Shown: positions 1 to 8,878, numbered from the stretch's first letter. The stretch is DNA of 64,000 bases from Dyella subtropica (GCF_026283965.1 NZ_JAPDPD010000002.1:124001-188000); one strand, 5' to 3'. Notes: generated by a model not told the origin, from the letters alone. A program made the numbers and translations.

Positions 1-89
1 ACCTCGACCGAAGCGACTTCAGCGGCAGCGATGTGATGGGTGGCGAACATCAACGATAGGGTGGCGGCAAGACGCAGGTATTTGGGCAT
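1..89 (-). CDS. Partial secreted protein, N-terminus only
   Basis: The first 29 codons of a minus-strand gene lie here and the rest is outside the window. The visible peptide begins MPKYLRLAATLSLMF and continues to AAAEVASVE: a short basic start, a hydrophobic core and an Ala-x-Ala-like end. This reads as a Sec signal peptide cleaved near residue 23. Nothing of the mature protein is visible beyond a few residues, so no function can be given. The ATG is read on the complement at 87-89. Confidence 0.55.
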   Translation of the reverse strand, partial: MPKYLRLAATLSLMFATHHIAAAEVASVE

Positions 90-195
90 GCGATGGGGCG
101 GGTGGACCGTTCAATGTGTCGGGCGGACTCACTGAAGCAAGTCGGCCGTTGTGGGGGAATCTTTAAGCGAGGAACCATGACGTGATGGCCTGCGC

Positions 196-1098
196 TCAAC
201 CGCGCGGACGCAAATCCCGGCGCGCCGCGGCGATCAAGGCATTCGTCAGCCGATCCAGCATTACCGAGCGGACCGACCAGTGCTGCCAGTACAGCGGCAC
301 GTCCAACCAGCGATGGGGTGCGATGGCTTGCACGGCACCTTCGGCCAGCGCCTTTTGCAACATCGACTCAGGCGCCATCGCCCAGCCGAGGCCGAGTGCG
401 GCGGCCTCCACGAAGCCTGTCGACGACGGCAGGTAGTGCATGGGCGGCGCCAGCCGTGCACGAGTGACGCTGCGCATGAAGCGCCACTGCAGCGCGTCCT
501 TGCGGTTGAACACCAGCATCGGCGCTTGCCCCAGCGAGGTCGCGTCGAGGTCCTTGGCGAAGTGTCTCGCGACGAAATCGGGCGAGGCCACCGGCAGGTA
601 TCGCATCACACCCAGCTTGCGCACGGTGCAGCCCTGCACGGGGTGCGCGTCGGCCGTGATGGCGCCGAGCACGGAACCGTCGCGTAGCAGGTCGGTGGAG
701 TGGTCCTGATCCTCGACGCGTACATCGAACAGGAGTTGGTGTTGTTGATGCAGCTCGGCGAGCGCGCCAAGGAACCAGGTCGCCAGCGAATCCGCATTCA
801 CGGCGATCACCACCGTGGTGGGGCTGGTCTTCGTGGTTCGTTCGACGGCGAAATCTTCCAGCGTTTCGGCTTCCAGCAGCTGCATTTGCTGCACGCTGCG
901 TAGCAGGCGCTGCCCTGCCTGTGTGGCGCGGCAAGGCGATTGGCGAAGGATCAGCACCTGGCCGAGTCGATCTTCCAGCGCCTTGATGCGCTGCGAGATA
1001 GCAGAAGGGGTGATCGACAGGCGTCGTGCCGCATTCTCGAAACTGCCTTCGCTGAGTACGGCGGCGAAGGCGGACAGCTGGGGGTTGAGCAGGCTCAT
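196..1098 (-). CDS. argP: LysR family regulator, ArgP/LysG-like
   Basis: This 300-residue LysR-type regulator has an N-terminal winged helix-turn-helix (residues 4-60; SFENAARRLSITPSAISQRI is the recognition region) and a C-terminal periplasmic-binding-like effector domain. The start MSLLNPQLSAFAAVLSEGSF matches the ArgP/IciA/LysG subgroup, which senses lysine and arginine. It diverges from a LysE/ArgO-type exporter 120 bp away, the classic lysG-lysE / argP-argO arrangement, so it probably activates that exporter when basic amino acids accumulate. The AT-rich stretch at about 1125-1165 between the genes is the likely operator. Subfamily assignment comes from sequence flavour plus context; the effector is inferred. 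Confidence 0.85.
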   Translation of the reverse strand: MSLLNPQLSAFAAVLSEGSFENAARRLSITPSAISQRIKALEDRLGQVLILRQSPCRATQAGQRLLRSVQQMQLLEAETLEDFAVERTTKTSPTTVVIAVNADSLATWFLGALAELHQQHQLLFDVRVEDQDHSTDLLRDGSVLGAITADAHPVQGCTVRKLGVMRYLPVASPDFVARHFAKDLDATSLGQAPMLVFNRKDALQWRFMRSVTRARLAPPMHYLPSSTGFVEAAALGLGWAMAPESMLQKALAEGAVQAIAPHRWLDVPLYWQHWSVRSVMLDRLTNALIAAARRDLRPRG

Positions 1099-1218
1099 TG
1101 GCGTGGTCCGGGCGAGGATTTTCCATCATTAGTAGAACTGAACTTGGATAAGAATAATTAGTTTTACTGAACTGACGAAATGCCGGACATTGCCCGTCTT
1201 CGTTATTGAGATTCCCCC

Positions 1219-1836
1219 ATGCAGACGTCCGCCTATTTCGCTGGCCTCGCCGCCGGCGCAGGTTTGATCATTGCCATCGGTGCGCAGAATGCTTTTGTGC
1301 TGCGCCAGGGATTGCAGCGGCGCCATGTGGGTTCGGTGGTGCTGGTCTGCGTACTGGCTGACGTGGCCCTGATTCTGCTCGGCGTGGGCGGTATGGGCTT
1401 GGCGGTGAAAAGCCAGCCGGGGCTGCTGCAGTTGCTGCGTTTTGCCGGCGCCGCCTTCCTGGCCAGTTACGGCGTGCTGGCGGCGCGCCGGGCATGGCGC
1501 GGGGAAAGCGGCCTGCAACCTGCAGGCAACGGGACGCCGGATCGTCGTCGCGTGATCCTCGCCTGCCTGGGCTTCACCTTGCTCAATCCGCACGTGTACC
1601 TCGATACCGTGGTGCTGCTTGGCAGTCTGTCCACGCATTACGACGGGCGGGGGCGCTGGGCCTTCGCGTGGGGCGCATGCACGGCGAGCGCGCTGTGGTT
1701 CCTGGCCCTGGGCTATGGTGCCCGCGCGCTGTTGCCGGTATTCCGCAGCCCTATCGCCTGGCGCGTCTTCGATGTGCTGGTCGCGGCTTTCATGCTCACC
1801 TTGGCTTTGCTATTGCTGGTTCAGCCCGTGGGGTGA
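1219..1836 (+). CDS. argO: LysE/ArgO family basic amino-acid exporter
   Basis: A 205-residue polytopic inner-membrane protein with about six hydrophobic segments. The family signature GAQNAFVLRQGL lies at residues 21-32 and the mid-protein NPHVYLDTVVLLGS motif is also typical of LysE/ArgO transporters. It is expected to export L-arginine and/or L-lysine by proton exchange, preventing toxic accumulation. Its length matches ArgO (about 205-211 aa). It is transcribed away from the argP-like regulator, which is the main support for the basic amino-acid substrate; lysine and arginine cannot be told apart from sequence alone. Confidence 0.87.
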   Translation: MQTSAYFAGLAAGAGLIIAIGAQNAFVLRQGLQRRHVGSVVLVCVLADVALILLGVGGMGLAVKSQPGLLQLLRFAGAAFLASYGVLAARRAWRGESGLQPAGNGTPDRRRVILACLGFTLLNPHVYLDTVVLLGSLSTHYDGRGRWAFAWGACTASALWFLALGYGARALLPVFRSPIAWRVFDVLVAAFMLTLALLLLVQPVG

Positions 1837-1898
1837 GCACGGTGGCGGTGAGGCGCTCGGGTATCATATGAGGCCATTTCAGCCACGGACCCCAAGGC

Positions 1899-3530
1899 AT
1901 GGCCACCCTACGCCTCGCGCTAGCGCAGTTCGATTTCCCTGTGGGCGCGGTTGCGGCCAACGCCGCCCGGGTGGGCGATGTGATGGCGCAGGCGCGCGAA
2001 GGCGGCGCAGATCTGGCGGTGTTCCCCGAGCTGACCTTGAGTGGCTATCCGCCGGAAGATCTGCTGTTGCGCCCCAGTTTTCTGGCTGCCTGTGACAGCG
2101 AGCTGCATGCGCTGGCCGGCGCCACCAATGGTGTGGCCGCGCTGGTCGGGCACCCGCACAGCGAGGGTGAGGTCTACAACGCCGCTAGTCTGCTGCGCGG
2201 CGGCAGCATCGAACTGACCGCCCACAAGCAGGCACTGCCCAATTACGGTGTGTTCGACGACAAGCGCTACTTTCGCCCGGGACACGAAGCCGCCACGGCG
2301 GTGATCGAAGGCGTATGCGTCGGCATCGTGATCTGCGAAGACATCTGGCAGCCGGAGCCGGCCGCGCAAGCCGCGAAAGCAGGGGCCGAGCTGATCGTGG
2401 TGATCAATGCCTCGCCCTGGGATAGCGCCAAGCAGATGGAGCGCGAAGCAGTGCTGCGCGCCCGCGCGCAGGAAACCGGCTGCGCCATCGTCTATCTCAA
2501 CTTGATTGGTGGCCAGGACGAAGTGGTGTACGACGGCGGTTCGCTGCTGGTGAACGCCGACGGAGAGATCGCTGCGCGTGCGCCAGCCTTCGTCGATGCC
2601 TTGCTATGGGCCACGTTCGATGCCGACACGCGCACGCTGCACGCCGAGAACTGGCCGGAAACGGTGGACCGTGCGCCGGAAGCGACGCTTTATGCCGCGC
2701 TGGTGCGCGGCATTCGCGACTACATCGACAAGAACGGGTTTCCGGGCGTGCTGCTCGGACTCTCCGGCGGCATCGACTCGGCGCTGACCTTGGCGCTGGC
2801 AGTGGATGCCCTGGGGCCGCATCGGGTCACCGCGGTGATGATGCCCTCGCGCTACACCTCGCAGCTGTCGTTGGATGGCGCCCGCGCGCAAGCCGAGCAG
2901 CTGGGTGTGGACTACCACATCATTTCGATCGAACAGACATTCCAGAGTTTCGTCGAAGCGCTCACCCCGGCCTTTGCCGGCAAGCCTGCCGACACCACCG
3001 AGGAAAATCTGCAGTCGCGCACACGCGGCGCGATGCTGATGGCGCTGAGCAACAAACATGGCCGCCTGCTGCTCGCGACCGGCAACAAGAGCGAGATGGC
3101 GGTGGGTTACGCCACGCTGTATGGCGACATGTGCGGCGCCTACGCGCCGTTGAAGGATGTCTACAAGACCGTGGTGTACCGGCTGTCCCGCTGGCGCAAC
3201 ACGCACAGTGCGCGTCTAGGCGAAGGCGACGCGATTCCATCGGCGGTGATCGAGCGTCCGCCCTCCGCCGAGTTGCGCGACAACCAGACTGACCAGGATT
3301 CACTACCACCTTACGACGAGCTGGATGCCATCCTCGCTCGCTTCATCGAAGGCGAGCAGTCGCAGGCGGAGATCGCCGGGCAGGGCTACCACGCCGACAC
3401 TGTGCGCCGTGTGGTGCGCCTGGTGTTGCTCAATGAGTTCAAGCGTCGTCAGTCGGCGCCGGGGCCCCGTGTCACCACGCGCGCGTTTGGACGCGAGCGG
3501 CGTTATCCCATCACTTCGGGTTGGCGTTGA
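1899..3530 (+). CDS. nadE: Glutamine-dependent NAD+ synthetase
   Basis: This 543-residue fusion enzyme makes NAD+ from nicotinate adenine dinucleotide, ATP and glutamine. The N-terminal nitrilase-fold glutaminase (residues 1-260) shows the Glu-Lys-Cys triad as Glu44 (FPELTLSGY), Lys110 (HKQALPNYGVFDDKRYF) and Cys146 (VICEDIW). The C-terminal synthetase (about 265-540) carries the ATP-pyrophosphatase P-loop SGGIDS at 289-294. Length fits the bacterial two-domain class. The ATG at 1899 opens MATLRLALAQ, directly where the nitrilase fold begins. The gene stands alone; a palindromic repeat begins within about 15 bp of its stop codon. Confidence 0.96.
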   Translation: MATLRLALAQFDFPVGAVAANAARVGDVMAQAREGGADLAVFPELTLSGYPPEDLLLRPSFLAACDSELHALAGATNGVAALVGHPHSEGEVYNAASLLRGGSIELTAHKQALPNYGVFDDKRYFRPGHEAATAVIEGVCVGIVICEDIWQPEPAAQAAKAGAELIVVINASPWDSAKQMEREAVLRARAQETGCAIVYLNLIGGQDEVVYDGGSLLVNADGEIAARAPAFVDALLWATFDADTRTLHAENWPETVDRAPEATLYAALVRGIRDYIDKNGFPGVLLGLSGGIDSALTLALAVDALGPHRVTAVMMPSRYTSQLSLDGARAQAEQLGVDYHIISIEQTFQSFVEALTPAFAGKPADTTEENLQSRTRGAMLMALSNKHGRLLLATGNKSEMAVGYATLYGDMCGAYAPLKDVYKTVVYRLSRWRNTHSARLGEGDAIPSAVIERPPSAELRDNQTDQDSLPPYDELDAILARFIEGEQSQAEIAGQGYHADTVRRVVRLVLLNEFKRRQSAPGPRVTTRAFGRERRYPITSGWR

Positions 3531-3543
3531 GTGGGGAATGAGA

Positions 3544-3608
3544 CGTGAGAGGTGAGGAGTGAGTTTCGTGTTCGGCAACGAACCACTCATTTCTCACGCC
3601 TCACTATT
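3544..3608. repeat. GTGAG-rich intergenic hairpin repeat, copy a
   Basis: Just after the nadE stop, a purine-rich arm (gtgagaggtgaggagtgag) is followed about 20 bases later by its imperfect reverse complement (cactcatttctcacgcctca). Related hairpins follow kup (38693-38775) and queE (46318-46388). This copy is the most diverged. All three lie directly 3' of a stop codon, so they may end or stabilise transcripts. Confidence 0.7.
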
Positions 3609-3628
3609 GAATCTCTGCCCATTCGCAC

Positions 3629-3657
3629 TTGACAGCGTGCGGCTGACTTGGAACGAT
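3629..3657 (+). promoter_or_regulatory. Candidate sigma-70 promoter for the leader/GNAT transcript
   Basis: A perfect -35 hexamer TTGACA (3629-3634) is followed after 17 bases by AACGAT (3652-3657), a weak -10 with three of six consensus bases. Transcription from about 3664 would begin some 24 bases before the mini-ORF at 3688. The call is inferred from consensus and spacing only. Confidence 0.45.
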
Positions 3658-3687
3658 CCAAACTCGTTCTCGAAGGAGGGTGCGCCC

Positions 3688-3750
3688 ATGATTGTCATCG
3701 CTACGCACAACCCCGCCACCGCTGCTGTCGGGCAGCTCGTCGCCTGCTAA
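3688..3750 (+). CDS. Putative 20-residue leader peptide upstream of GNAT gene
   Basis: A very short ORF encodes MIVIATHNPATAAVGQLVAC and then stops. It has an excellent Shine-Dalgarno, gaaggaggg at 3672-3680, placed 7 bases before the ATG, much better than that of the real gene downstream. A stem (3753-3758 with 3768-3773) follows its stop immediately, and a TTCG-capped GC hairpin (3858-3873) lies 16 bases before the GNAT start. Together with the promoter at 3629 this looks like an attenuator-type leader. There is no run of one amino acid that would name the signal, and the peptide could simply be spurious. Confidence 0.4.
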   Translation: MIVIATHNPATAAVGQLVAC

Positions 3751-3752
3751 GG

Positions 3753-3873
3753 CCGCTCTCGTTTTCCGAGCGGACGCTTACCTCGCCGACTTCCACGCAC
3801 GCCTGACGGTCGCCTTGTCGCGGCCCCATTCCCGAGCCTGAGCTTCGGGTATTCCGCGCGCCGTTCGCGGCGC
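3753..3873 (+). promoter_or_regulatory. Hairpins in the 5' leader of the GNAT gene
   Basis: Two stems are visible between the mini-ORF and the GNAT start. The first is CCGCTC/GAGCGG (3753-3758 and 3768-3773). The second is GCGCCG-TTCG-CGGCGC (3858-3873). No U-tract follows either stem, so if they regulate, they would more likely control translation or ribosome access than act as an intrinsic terminator. Confidence 0.35.
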
Positions 3874-3889
3874 CAGCAGAGTGCACATT

Positions 3890-4660
3890 ATGACGATTCA
3901 TACCCGCACGGCCCTGGGCCGTGTCTCCGCCTATCTGCGTGCCCGCATGGGTTTGCAGAGCGGCCAAATGCGCTTGGCGCCTTTCACCCTCACGTTCGAC
4001 GCGGCCAGCGCCGAGCCTTCTCGCAACTACGCCACACCGGACGACGGAGCGGCGCTGGACGCATCAGCGGTCGCCGCGCTGATCGCGTCGTTCGAGAGCC
4101 GTCAGCGAACACCGCGGCTGGAATACATCGGCGAACTGGCGCCCGCCGTATTGCCGTGCTTGCTGTCGGCAGGGTTCATGGCCGAGCCGCCGCTGTCGCT
4201 GATGACCTGCACGCGAACCAGCCTGGCGGCTGACGGCGATCTGGCGGGTGTCGAGTGGTTGTTGGCCGAGCGTGAGGCGGATCTGCACGCTGCCGCGTAC
4301 GTCCAGAACGCGGCTTACGGTGTGGCCGAGACCACCGAGACGGATGTGGAGCGGTTGTCGCTCCTGGTCGATCAGGGCGGCGCAGTCGCACTGGCACGTG
4401 CCTGTGGCAGCAAGTCGGCGTTGGGTGCGGGCCTTTACTCACCGCCGCTCGACGGTGTCACCGAGATCGCTGCCATCGGCGTGCATGCGGACGCACGCGG
4501 TCGTGGTGTTGGTGGCGCGGTGGCTGCGTTGCTGGCCGAGCACGCCCTGGTGCAGGGCGTGGAGTTTCCGTTCCTGATGACCTCCCGCGAAAACGAAGAT
4601 CGTGTCTACGGCAAGGCGGGTTTCAGCCGGTTCGGCGAACTGCTCGGTGTCATGCGCTGA
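3890..4660 (+). CDS. GNAT family N-acetyltransferase
   Basis: The 256-residue protein carries one C-terminal GNAT fold. The acetyl-CoA binding motif A is visible as AAIGVHADARGRGVGGAVAA (about residues 190-209; R/Q-x-x-G-x-G/A as RGRGVGG), followed by YGKAGFSRFGELLGVMR, the usual motif B end. The N-terminal 120 residues are a less conserved half seen in double-GNAT-like enzymes. The substrate is not recognisable. An in-frame GTG lies three codons earlier at 3881; the ATG is preferred although neither has a strong Shine-Dalgarno. The gene sits behind a candidate leader region and ends at a strong bidirectional terminator shared with bamD. Confidence 0.8.
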   Translation: MTIHTRTALGRVSAYLRARMGLQSGQMRLAPFTLTFDAASAEPSRNYATPDDGAALDASAVAALIASFESRQRTPRLEYIGELAPAVLPCLLSAGFMAEPPLSLMTCTRTSLAADGDLAGVEWLLAEREADLHAAAYVQNAAYGVAETTETDVERLSLLVDQGGAVALARACGSKSALGAGLYSPPLDGVTEIAAIGVHADARGRGVGGAVAALLAEHALVQGVEFPFLMTSRENEDRVYGKAGFSRFGELLGVMR

Positions 4661-4681
4661 ACGCTATGTTCCAAACAAGAA

Positions 4682-4716
4682 AACGCCGCGATCCTTGCGG
4701 ATCGCGGCGTTCTTTA
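4682..4716. terminator. Bidirectional intrinsic terminator
   Basis: A perfect 13-bp stem, aacgccgcgatcc (4682-4694) with ggatcgcggcgtt (4699-4711), closes a 4-base loop. It is flanked by T-rich sequence on the plus strand and by A-rich sequence on the other side, so it can end transcription from both directions. It separates the convergent GNAT and bamD genes. Confidence 0.9.
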
Positions 4717-4732
4717 ATCGGAACTGGCTGGC

Positions 4733-5572
4733 TTAGTGGTGACCGGAGAACGGCACCATCTTGCGCAAGATGGATGGTGCATGCGGCCACTTGGCATCGG
4801 TCAGATACGGGTGGTTCGGATAGTTCAGGGCCAGCACCTGGCGCGTTTGCTCGGCCAGCTTGGGCTGCTCCAGGCCGATGTAGCTGCGGGTGAGGATGGC
4901 CAGCGCGTCGCCGGTCTGCGGCGCCTGCTGGTAGTGCTCGATCACGTACTGGGCGCGATCGGCCGAGGCGACGTAGGCCTTGTTGCGCAGGTAGAATTCG
5001 GCCACGTTGACTTCGTACTGGGCCAACACGTTGCGCAGGTAGATCATGCGCTGACGGGCATCGGCCGAGTAGGCGCTGTCCGGGAAGCGGCGGGTCAGCT
5101 CGGAGAAGTCGTCGAACGCCTGCAGGTTGTAGCCCTGGTCGCGGCGCGCCTGCGACTCGCTGCGCTGGACGATGCGCTCGATAAAGCCACCCGTGCGATC
5201 GAAATTGATCAGGCCGCGCAAGTAATAGGCATAATCCACGTGTTTGTGGGTCGGATACGTCTTGATGAAGCGGTTGATCGTGGAGTAAGCGTCGTCCGGC
5301 AGGTTGTCCTTGTACTGCGAATAGGCCAGATCGAGCTGGGCCTGTTCGTTGTAGTCGCCGGACGGGAAGCGCGCGATCAGGCGCTGGTAAGCCTTGGCCG
5401 AGGCCGCATAGTCGGCGTGTTCCATCGAGTTGTGCGCGTTGGCGTACAGCTTGTCCACCGGCAAGGTGTCGATGGTGTCCTTCTTGTGGCCGAACAACGA
5501 GCACGCGCTTATCGAAGCGGTGACGGCGAGCACAAGGAGTACTTTGAGGGCCTGCAGCTTGGTTACGCGCAT
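4733..5572 (-). CDS. bamD: Outer membrane assembly lipoprotein BamD
   Basis: A 279-residue lipoprotein and essential member of the BAM complex, which folds beta-barrel proteins into the outer membrane. The signal peptide ends in a lipobox with Cys24 (SISAC), giving a lipid-anchored periplasmic protein. The mature part is a chain of TPR repeats: DKLYANAHNSMEHADYAASAKAYQRL, the FPSGDYNEQAQLDLAYSQY type repeat, and RRFPDSAYSADARQRMIYL are visible. The reading frame is open for 27 codons upstream, but MRVTKLQALKVLL at 5572 is chosen because it starts the signal peptide directly. It diverges from rluD, the usual bamD-rluD pairing of gammaproteobacteria. Confidence 0.95.
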   Translation of the reverse strand: MRVTKLQALKVLLVLAVTASISACSLFGHKKDTIDTLPVDKLYANAHNSMEHADYAASAKAYQRLIARFPSGDYNEQAQLDLAYSQYKDNLPDDAYSTINRFIKTYPTHKHVDYAYYLRGLINFDRTGGFIERIVQRSESQARRDQGYNLQAFDDFSELTRRFPDSAYSADARQRMIYLRNVLAQYEVNVAEFYLRNKAYVASADRAQYVIEHYQQAPQTGDALAILTRSYIGLEQPKLAEQTRQVLALNYPNHPYLTDAKWPHAPSILRKMVPFSGHH

Positions 5573-5642
5573 GAGAAAGGGTTCAGATGTTTGATCGAAA
5601 AGGGATGATAGCCGAAACCGCCGGGCACCCGGGCAGGCAGTC

Positions 5643-6620
5643 ATGACGACCATCCGTCATGAAGCCACCGTGCCGCTGTCCGCTGCAGGTTGGCGTTTCG
5701 ACCGGGCCTTGGCCGAGATGTTCCCGGAATATTCTCGATCGCGCCTGACGGCCTGGGTCAAAGCCGGGGCGGTGACCCTGGACGGCGCCCTGGCGCCACC
5801 TCGCCAGCTGTTGCGGGGCGGGGAGCAGGTGCGGCTGGAGGTGGAGCTGGAGGCCGAGGTGGAGCTGGCCCCGGAGGCCATCGAGCTGGAGATCGTCCAC
5901 GAGGACGAATACGTCCTTGTGCTGAACAAGCCGGCCGGGCTGGTGGTGCATCCCGGTGCCGGCAACGCCGCCGGCACCTTGCTGAACGCCTTGCTGCATC
6001 ACGATCCGAAGCTGGCCGAGTTGCCGCGCGGCGGCATCGTGCATCGGCTGGACAAGGACACCTCCGGCCTGATGGTGGTCGCCAAGACCCTGGCGGCCCA
6101 CACCGCCCTGGTCGAGATGCTGTCCCGTCACGACGTGGAGCGCCAATACGAAGCCGTGGTGCTGGGCACCCTGGTGGCCGGCGGCACGGTAGACGCGCCG
6201 ATCGGCCGCCACATGGGCGACCGCCTGCGCCAGGCCGTGCGCGACGAGGAGGACGGCAAGCACGCCGTCACCCACTACCGCCTGCGCGAGCGTTTCCGGG
6301 CGCACAGCCTGCTTCAGTGCAACCTGGAAACCGGGCGCACTCATCAGATCCGCGTGCACCTGGCGCATATCAATCATCCACTGGTGGGCGACCCGCTTTA
6401 CGGCGGCGGCCTGCGCCTGCCCAAGGGCGCCACGCCGGAACTGGTCGCCGCGCTGCGCGGTTTCCGCCGGCAGGCCCTGCATGCCGAACGGCTGGCTTTC
6501 GAGCATCCCATCAGTCACGAACCGCTGTCCTTCAGTGCGGCACGTCCGGCCGACCAGCAGGAATTGATCGATGCCTTGCGTGCGGATACACAGCAAGCCG
6601 ATCCCGATGACTGGAGCTGA
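5643..6620 (+). CDS. rluD: 23S rRNA pseudouridine(1911/1915/1917) synthase RluD
   Basis: This 325-residue enzyme isomerises uridines in helix 69 of 23S rRNA. An S4 RNA-binding domain (about residues 15-75) precedes the RluA-type catalytic domain. The catalytic motif HRLDKDTSG has its nucleophilic Asp at residue 139, the same number as in E. coli RluD. The [23 protein letters not shown] block near residue 230 completes the family pattern. It diverges from bamD across 70 bp and overlaps the following pgeF gene by 14 bp, so the two are probably co-expressed, as in many gammaproteobacteria. Confidence 0.95.
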   Translation: MTTIRHEATVPLSAAGWRFDRALAEMFPEYSRSRLTAWVKAGAVTLDGALAPPRQLLRGGEQVRLEVELEAEVELAPEAIELEIVHEDEYVLVLNKPAGLVVHPGAGNAAGTLLNALLHHDPKLAELPRGGIVHRLDKDTSGLMVVAKTLAAHTALVEMLSRHDVERQYEAVVLGTLVAGGTVDAPIGRHMGDRLRQAVRDEEDGKHAVTHYRLRERFRAHSLLQCNLETGRTHQIRVHLAHINHPLVGDPLYGGGLRLPKGATPELVAALRGFRRQALHAERLAFEHPISHEPLSFSAARPADQQELIDALRADTQQADPDDWS

Positions 6621-7377
6621 AGTGGTGGCGACGCTCGAGGGTTGGCTGTTACCCGCCTGGTCGGCGCCGCCCGGTGTGCGCGCGGCGGTCAGTACGCGAC
6701 AGGGCCCGGGGGTATCGCAGCCGCCGTACGAACGCTTCAACCTGGGCAGCCGCTGCGGCGACACGCCGGAAGTGGTGGCAGCGAATCGCGAAACGGTGCG
6801 GTCCGCGCTGCAACTGCCGCGCGCGCCGCACTGGCTGCGGCAGGTGCATGGCGTCGACGTGGCCGAGTGTGATCCGTCGAGTCTGTCCGATCCGGAGCCA
6901 AACGCCGATGCATCGGTCACCCGCAGCATCGGCGAGCCGCTGGCGATCCTTACCGCCGATTGCATGCCCGTGTTGTTCTGCGCCATCGATGGCAGCGAGG
7001 TCGCCGCCGCTCACGCCGGTTGGCGCGGCCTCGCGGCCGGCGTGTTGGAGGCCACCGTCGCGCACATGCAGGCTGAGCCCGCTGATGTGATGGCCTGGCT
7101 GGGGCCGTGCATCGGCGCCGCTTCTTACGAAGTAGGCGAAGAAGTGCGCAGCACCTTCGTGAATGGCGACAGCGGCGCAGCGAGCTGTTTCGCTCCGACC
7201 CGGCCCGGGCACTGGTTGTGCGATCTCGCTGGATTGGCACGGCGGCGACTGGCCCAAGCGGGCGTCCTGCAGGTCTACGGCGGCGGATTCGATACGCTGA
7301 CCGACCCGCGCTTTTATTCCTATCGCCGTGATGGCGCGCAAAGCGGACGCTTCGCCACGTTGATCTGGCTGGAGTGA
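6607..7377 (+). CDS. pgeF: Purine nucleoside phosphorylase/adenosine deaminase PgeF (YfiH, laccase domain)
   Basis: A 256-residue member of the DUF152/laccase-domain family (YfiH, PgeF, FAMIN). Family members cleave purine nucleosides and deaminate adenosine, and act on UDP-MurNAc-type muropeptide precursors in E. coli. The metal-site residues are visible: His81 ([11 protein letters not shown]), Cys119 (TADCMP) and His136 ([12 protein letters not shown]). The ATG at 6607 overlaps the end of rluD by 14 bp; the frame is open upstream but would lengthen the overlap. It ends 10 bp before a long REP-like palindrome that probably serves as its terminator. Confidence 0.9.
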   Translation: MTGAEVVATLEGWLLPAWSAPPGVRAAVSTRQGPGVSQPPYERFNLGSRCGDTPEVVAANRETVRSALQLPRAPHWLRQVHGVDVAECDPSSLSDPEPNADASVTRSIGEPLAILTADCMPVLFCAIDGSEVAAAHAGWRGLAAGVLEATVAHMQAEPADVMAWLGPCIGAASYEVGEEVRSTFVNGDSGAASCFAPTRPGHWLCDLAGLARRRLAQAGVLQVYGGGFDTLTDPRFYSYRRDGAQSGRFATLIWLE

Positions 7378-7386
7378 TCAACGCTT

Positions 7387-7487
7387 TTGTAGGAGCCCAC
7401 CCTGTGGGCGAAACGGCCCGATAGGGCCGCGCTCTGGTCAACAGCGGCCCTGTCGGGCCGTTTCGCCCACAGGGTGGGCTCCTACAA
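7387..7487. repeat. REP-like long inverted repeat (BIME-type pair)
   Basis: Two 44-bp arms (7387-7430 and 7444-7487) are complementary with a single G-U mismatch around a 13-base centre. Each arm starts with ttgtaggagcccaccctgtg and itself contains a small hairpin (cggcccgatagggccg). GTAGGAGC-type REPs are common in pseudomonads and Xanthomonadales, where RAYT transposases mobilise them. It lies between the convergent pgeF and otsA genes and probably acts as a bidirectional transcript end. Confidence 0.88.
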
Positions 7488-7493
7488 GGTCGG

Positions 7494-8876
7494 TCAATCC
7501 GCCAGCGCTCCAAGAAACGACTGCCGCCACGCGGTGATGTCATGCCGCTCCAACACATCCATCATGCCGCGCCAGCGTTGGCGGCGTTCCGCCAGTGGCA
7601 TGCTCAGCGCCTGTTGCAACGCGTCGGCCACTTCCTCGGTATCCGCCGGATTCACCAGCAGTGCCTGGGTCAGTTCCTGCGCCGCGCCGGCAAAACGCGA
7701 CAACACCAGCACACCGGGATTTTCCGGGTCCTGGCTGGCGACGTATTCCTTGGCGACCAGATTCATGCCGTCGCGCATGGGTGTCACCAGGCCGACCTTG
7801 GCGTTGCGGTAGTAGCCGCTGAGCACGCTGTGCGGAAAGGACTTGTTGACGTAGCGGATCGGTACCCAGTCCGGTGCTGCGTAGAGGCCATTGATATGAC
7901 CGGCACTACGTTCCAGTTCGCGGCGGATCTGCCGGTACTCCGGCACCGTGGTACGCGAGGGCGGTGCGATCTGCAGGAAGCTCACCTGGCGGTGCAGCTC
8001 CGGTGCGCGTTCGAGCAGCCGCGCGTAGGCATGGAAGCGTTGCGGCAGACCCTTGGAATAGTCCAGGCGGTCGACGCCGATAATCAGTGCGCGGCCTTCC
8101 AGGCTAGTGCGCAGATCGGCGATTTCTTCGAGCGATTCGGACTGTTCTGCATCCTGCGCCACGTGCTTTGTGTCGATGCCGATCGGAAACATGCCTGCAC
8201 GAAATCGCCGGCCTTGGCTGCTGCGCAAACGATGGCCACGCCCTAACGATGCGCCGGTCTCGTGCACGAAGTATTCCTCCAGCGAACGCAAGTCGCGCGC
8301 GGTGTGCAGGCCGATCAGGTCGTAGCTGGAAAGGGTTTCCAGCAATTCGCGATGGCGCGGCAGGGCGATCAGCAGGCCGGCGGCCGGCAGCGGCGTGTGC
8401 AGGAAGAAGCCGATACGGTTCTTGATACGGCGTTGCCGCAGCAACGCCGCCAATGGAATTAGGTGGTAATCATTCACCCAGATCGTGTCATTCGGTTCGA
8501 TCAGGTCGATAAGCCGTTCGGCAAACACGTTATTGACACGCAAATAGCCGTCCAGATGGCCGCGGCTATAGTCGACAAGGTCGGGTCGATAATGCAGCAG
8601 TGGCCATAGTGTGCGGTTGGCGTAACCATCGTAGAAATGGTCGTGGTCGCTGCGTGAGAGGTCGATGGTGGCGTAGCGCACCGGCCCGTCCTGCCGGTGG
8701 TGTACCGTGCTCGCGGTCTGGCGGGCGATCTTGCCGCTCCAGCCGAACCACAGGCCGCCGCGTTCCCGCAGCGCCTCGCGCATGGCGGATGCGAGCCCGC
8801 CGGTGGCCGTCTGCTTGGGTAATGCCACGCGGTTGGACACCACGATCAGCTGACCCGCGCGCGATGGCGGTGCCAT
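7494..8876 (-). CDS. otsA: Alpha,alpha-trehalose-6-phosphate synthase OtsA
   Basis: A GT20 glycosyltransferase of 461 residues that joins UDP-glucose and glucose-6-phosphate. Diagnostic blocks are the N-terminal [49 protein letters not shown] and the nucleotide-binding [20 protein letters not shown]. The start at 8876 ([20 protein letters not shown]) is 2 bp after the stop of the preceding GH15 gene, which fits a single otsB-GH15-otsA transcript; a longer frame running upstream into GH15 is ignored. With OtsB it makes trehalose, an osmotic and desiccation protectant. The gene ends 7 bp from the REP-like palindrome. Confidence 0.95.
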   Translation of the reverse strand: MAPPSRAGQLIVVSNRVALPKQTATGGLASAMREALRERGGLWFGWSGKIARQTASTVHHRQDGPVRYATIDLSRSDHDHFYDGYANRTLWPLLHYRPDLVDYSRGHLDGYLRVNNVFAERLIDLIEPNDTIWVNDYHLIPLAALLRQRRIKNRIGFFLHTPLPAAGLLIALPRHRELLETLSSYDLIGLHTARDLRSLEEYFVHETGASLGRGHRLRSSQGRRFRAGMFPIGIDTKHVAQDAEQSESLEEIADLRTSLEGRALIIGVDRLDYSKGLPQRFHAYARLLERAPELHRQVSFLQIAPPSRTTVPEYRQIRRELERSAGHINGLYAAPDWVPIRYVNKSFPHSVLSGYYRNAKVGLVTPMRDGMNLVAKEYVASQDPENPGVLVLSRFAGAAQELTQALLVNPADTEEVADALQQALSMPLAERRQRWRGMMDVLERHDITAWRQSFLGALAD

Positions 8877-8878
8877 GC

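Noticed and set aside
3559-3750. 63-residue ORF downstream of nadE (MSFVFGNEPLISHASLL...)
   Set aside because: It starts inside the hairpin repeat and has no ribosome-binding site. Only its last 20 codons have a good start site, and these are reported separately as a possible leader peptide.
5583-6986. 467-residue minus-strand frame over rluD and pgeF
   Set aside because: Antisense to two genes with intact catalytic motifs, and its end would run into the bamD promoter region.
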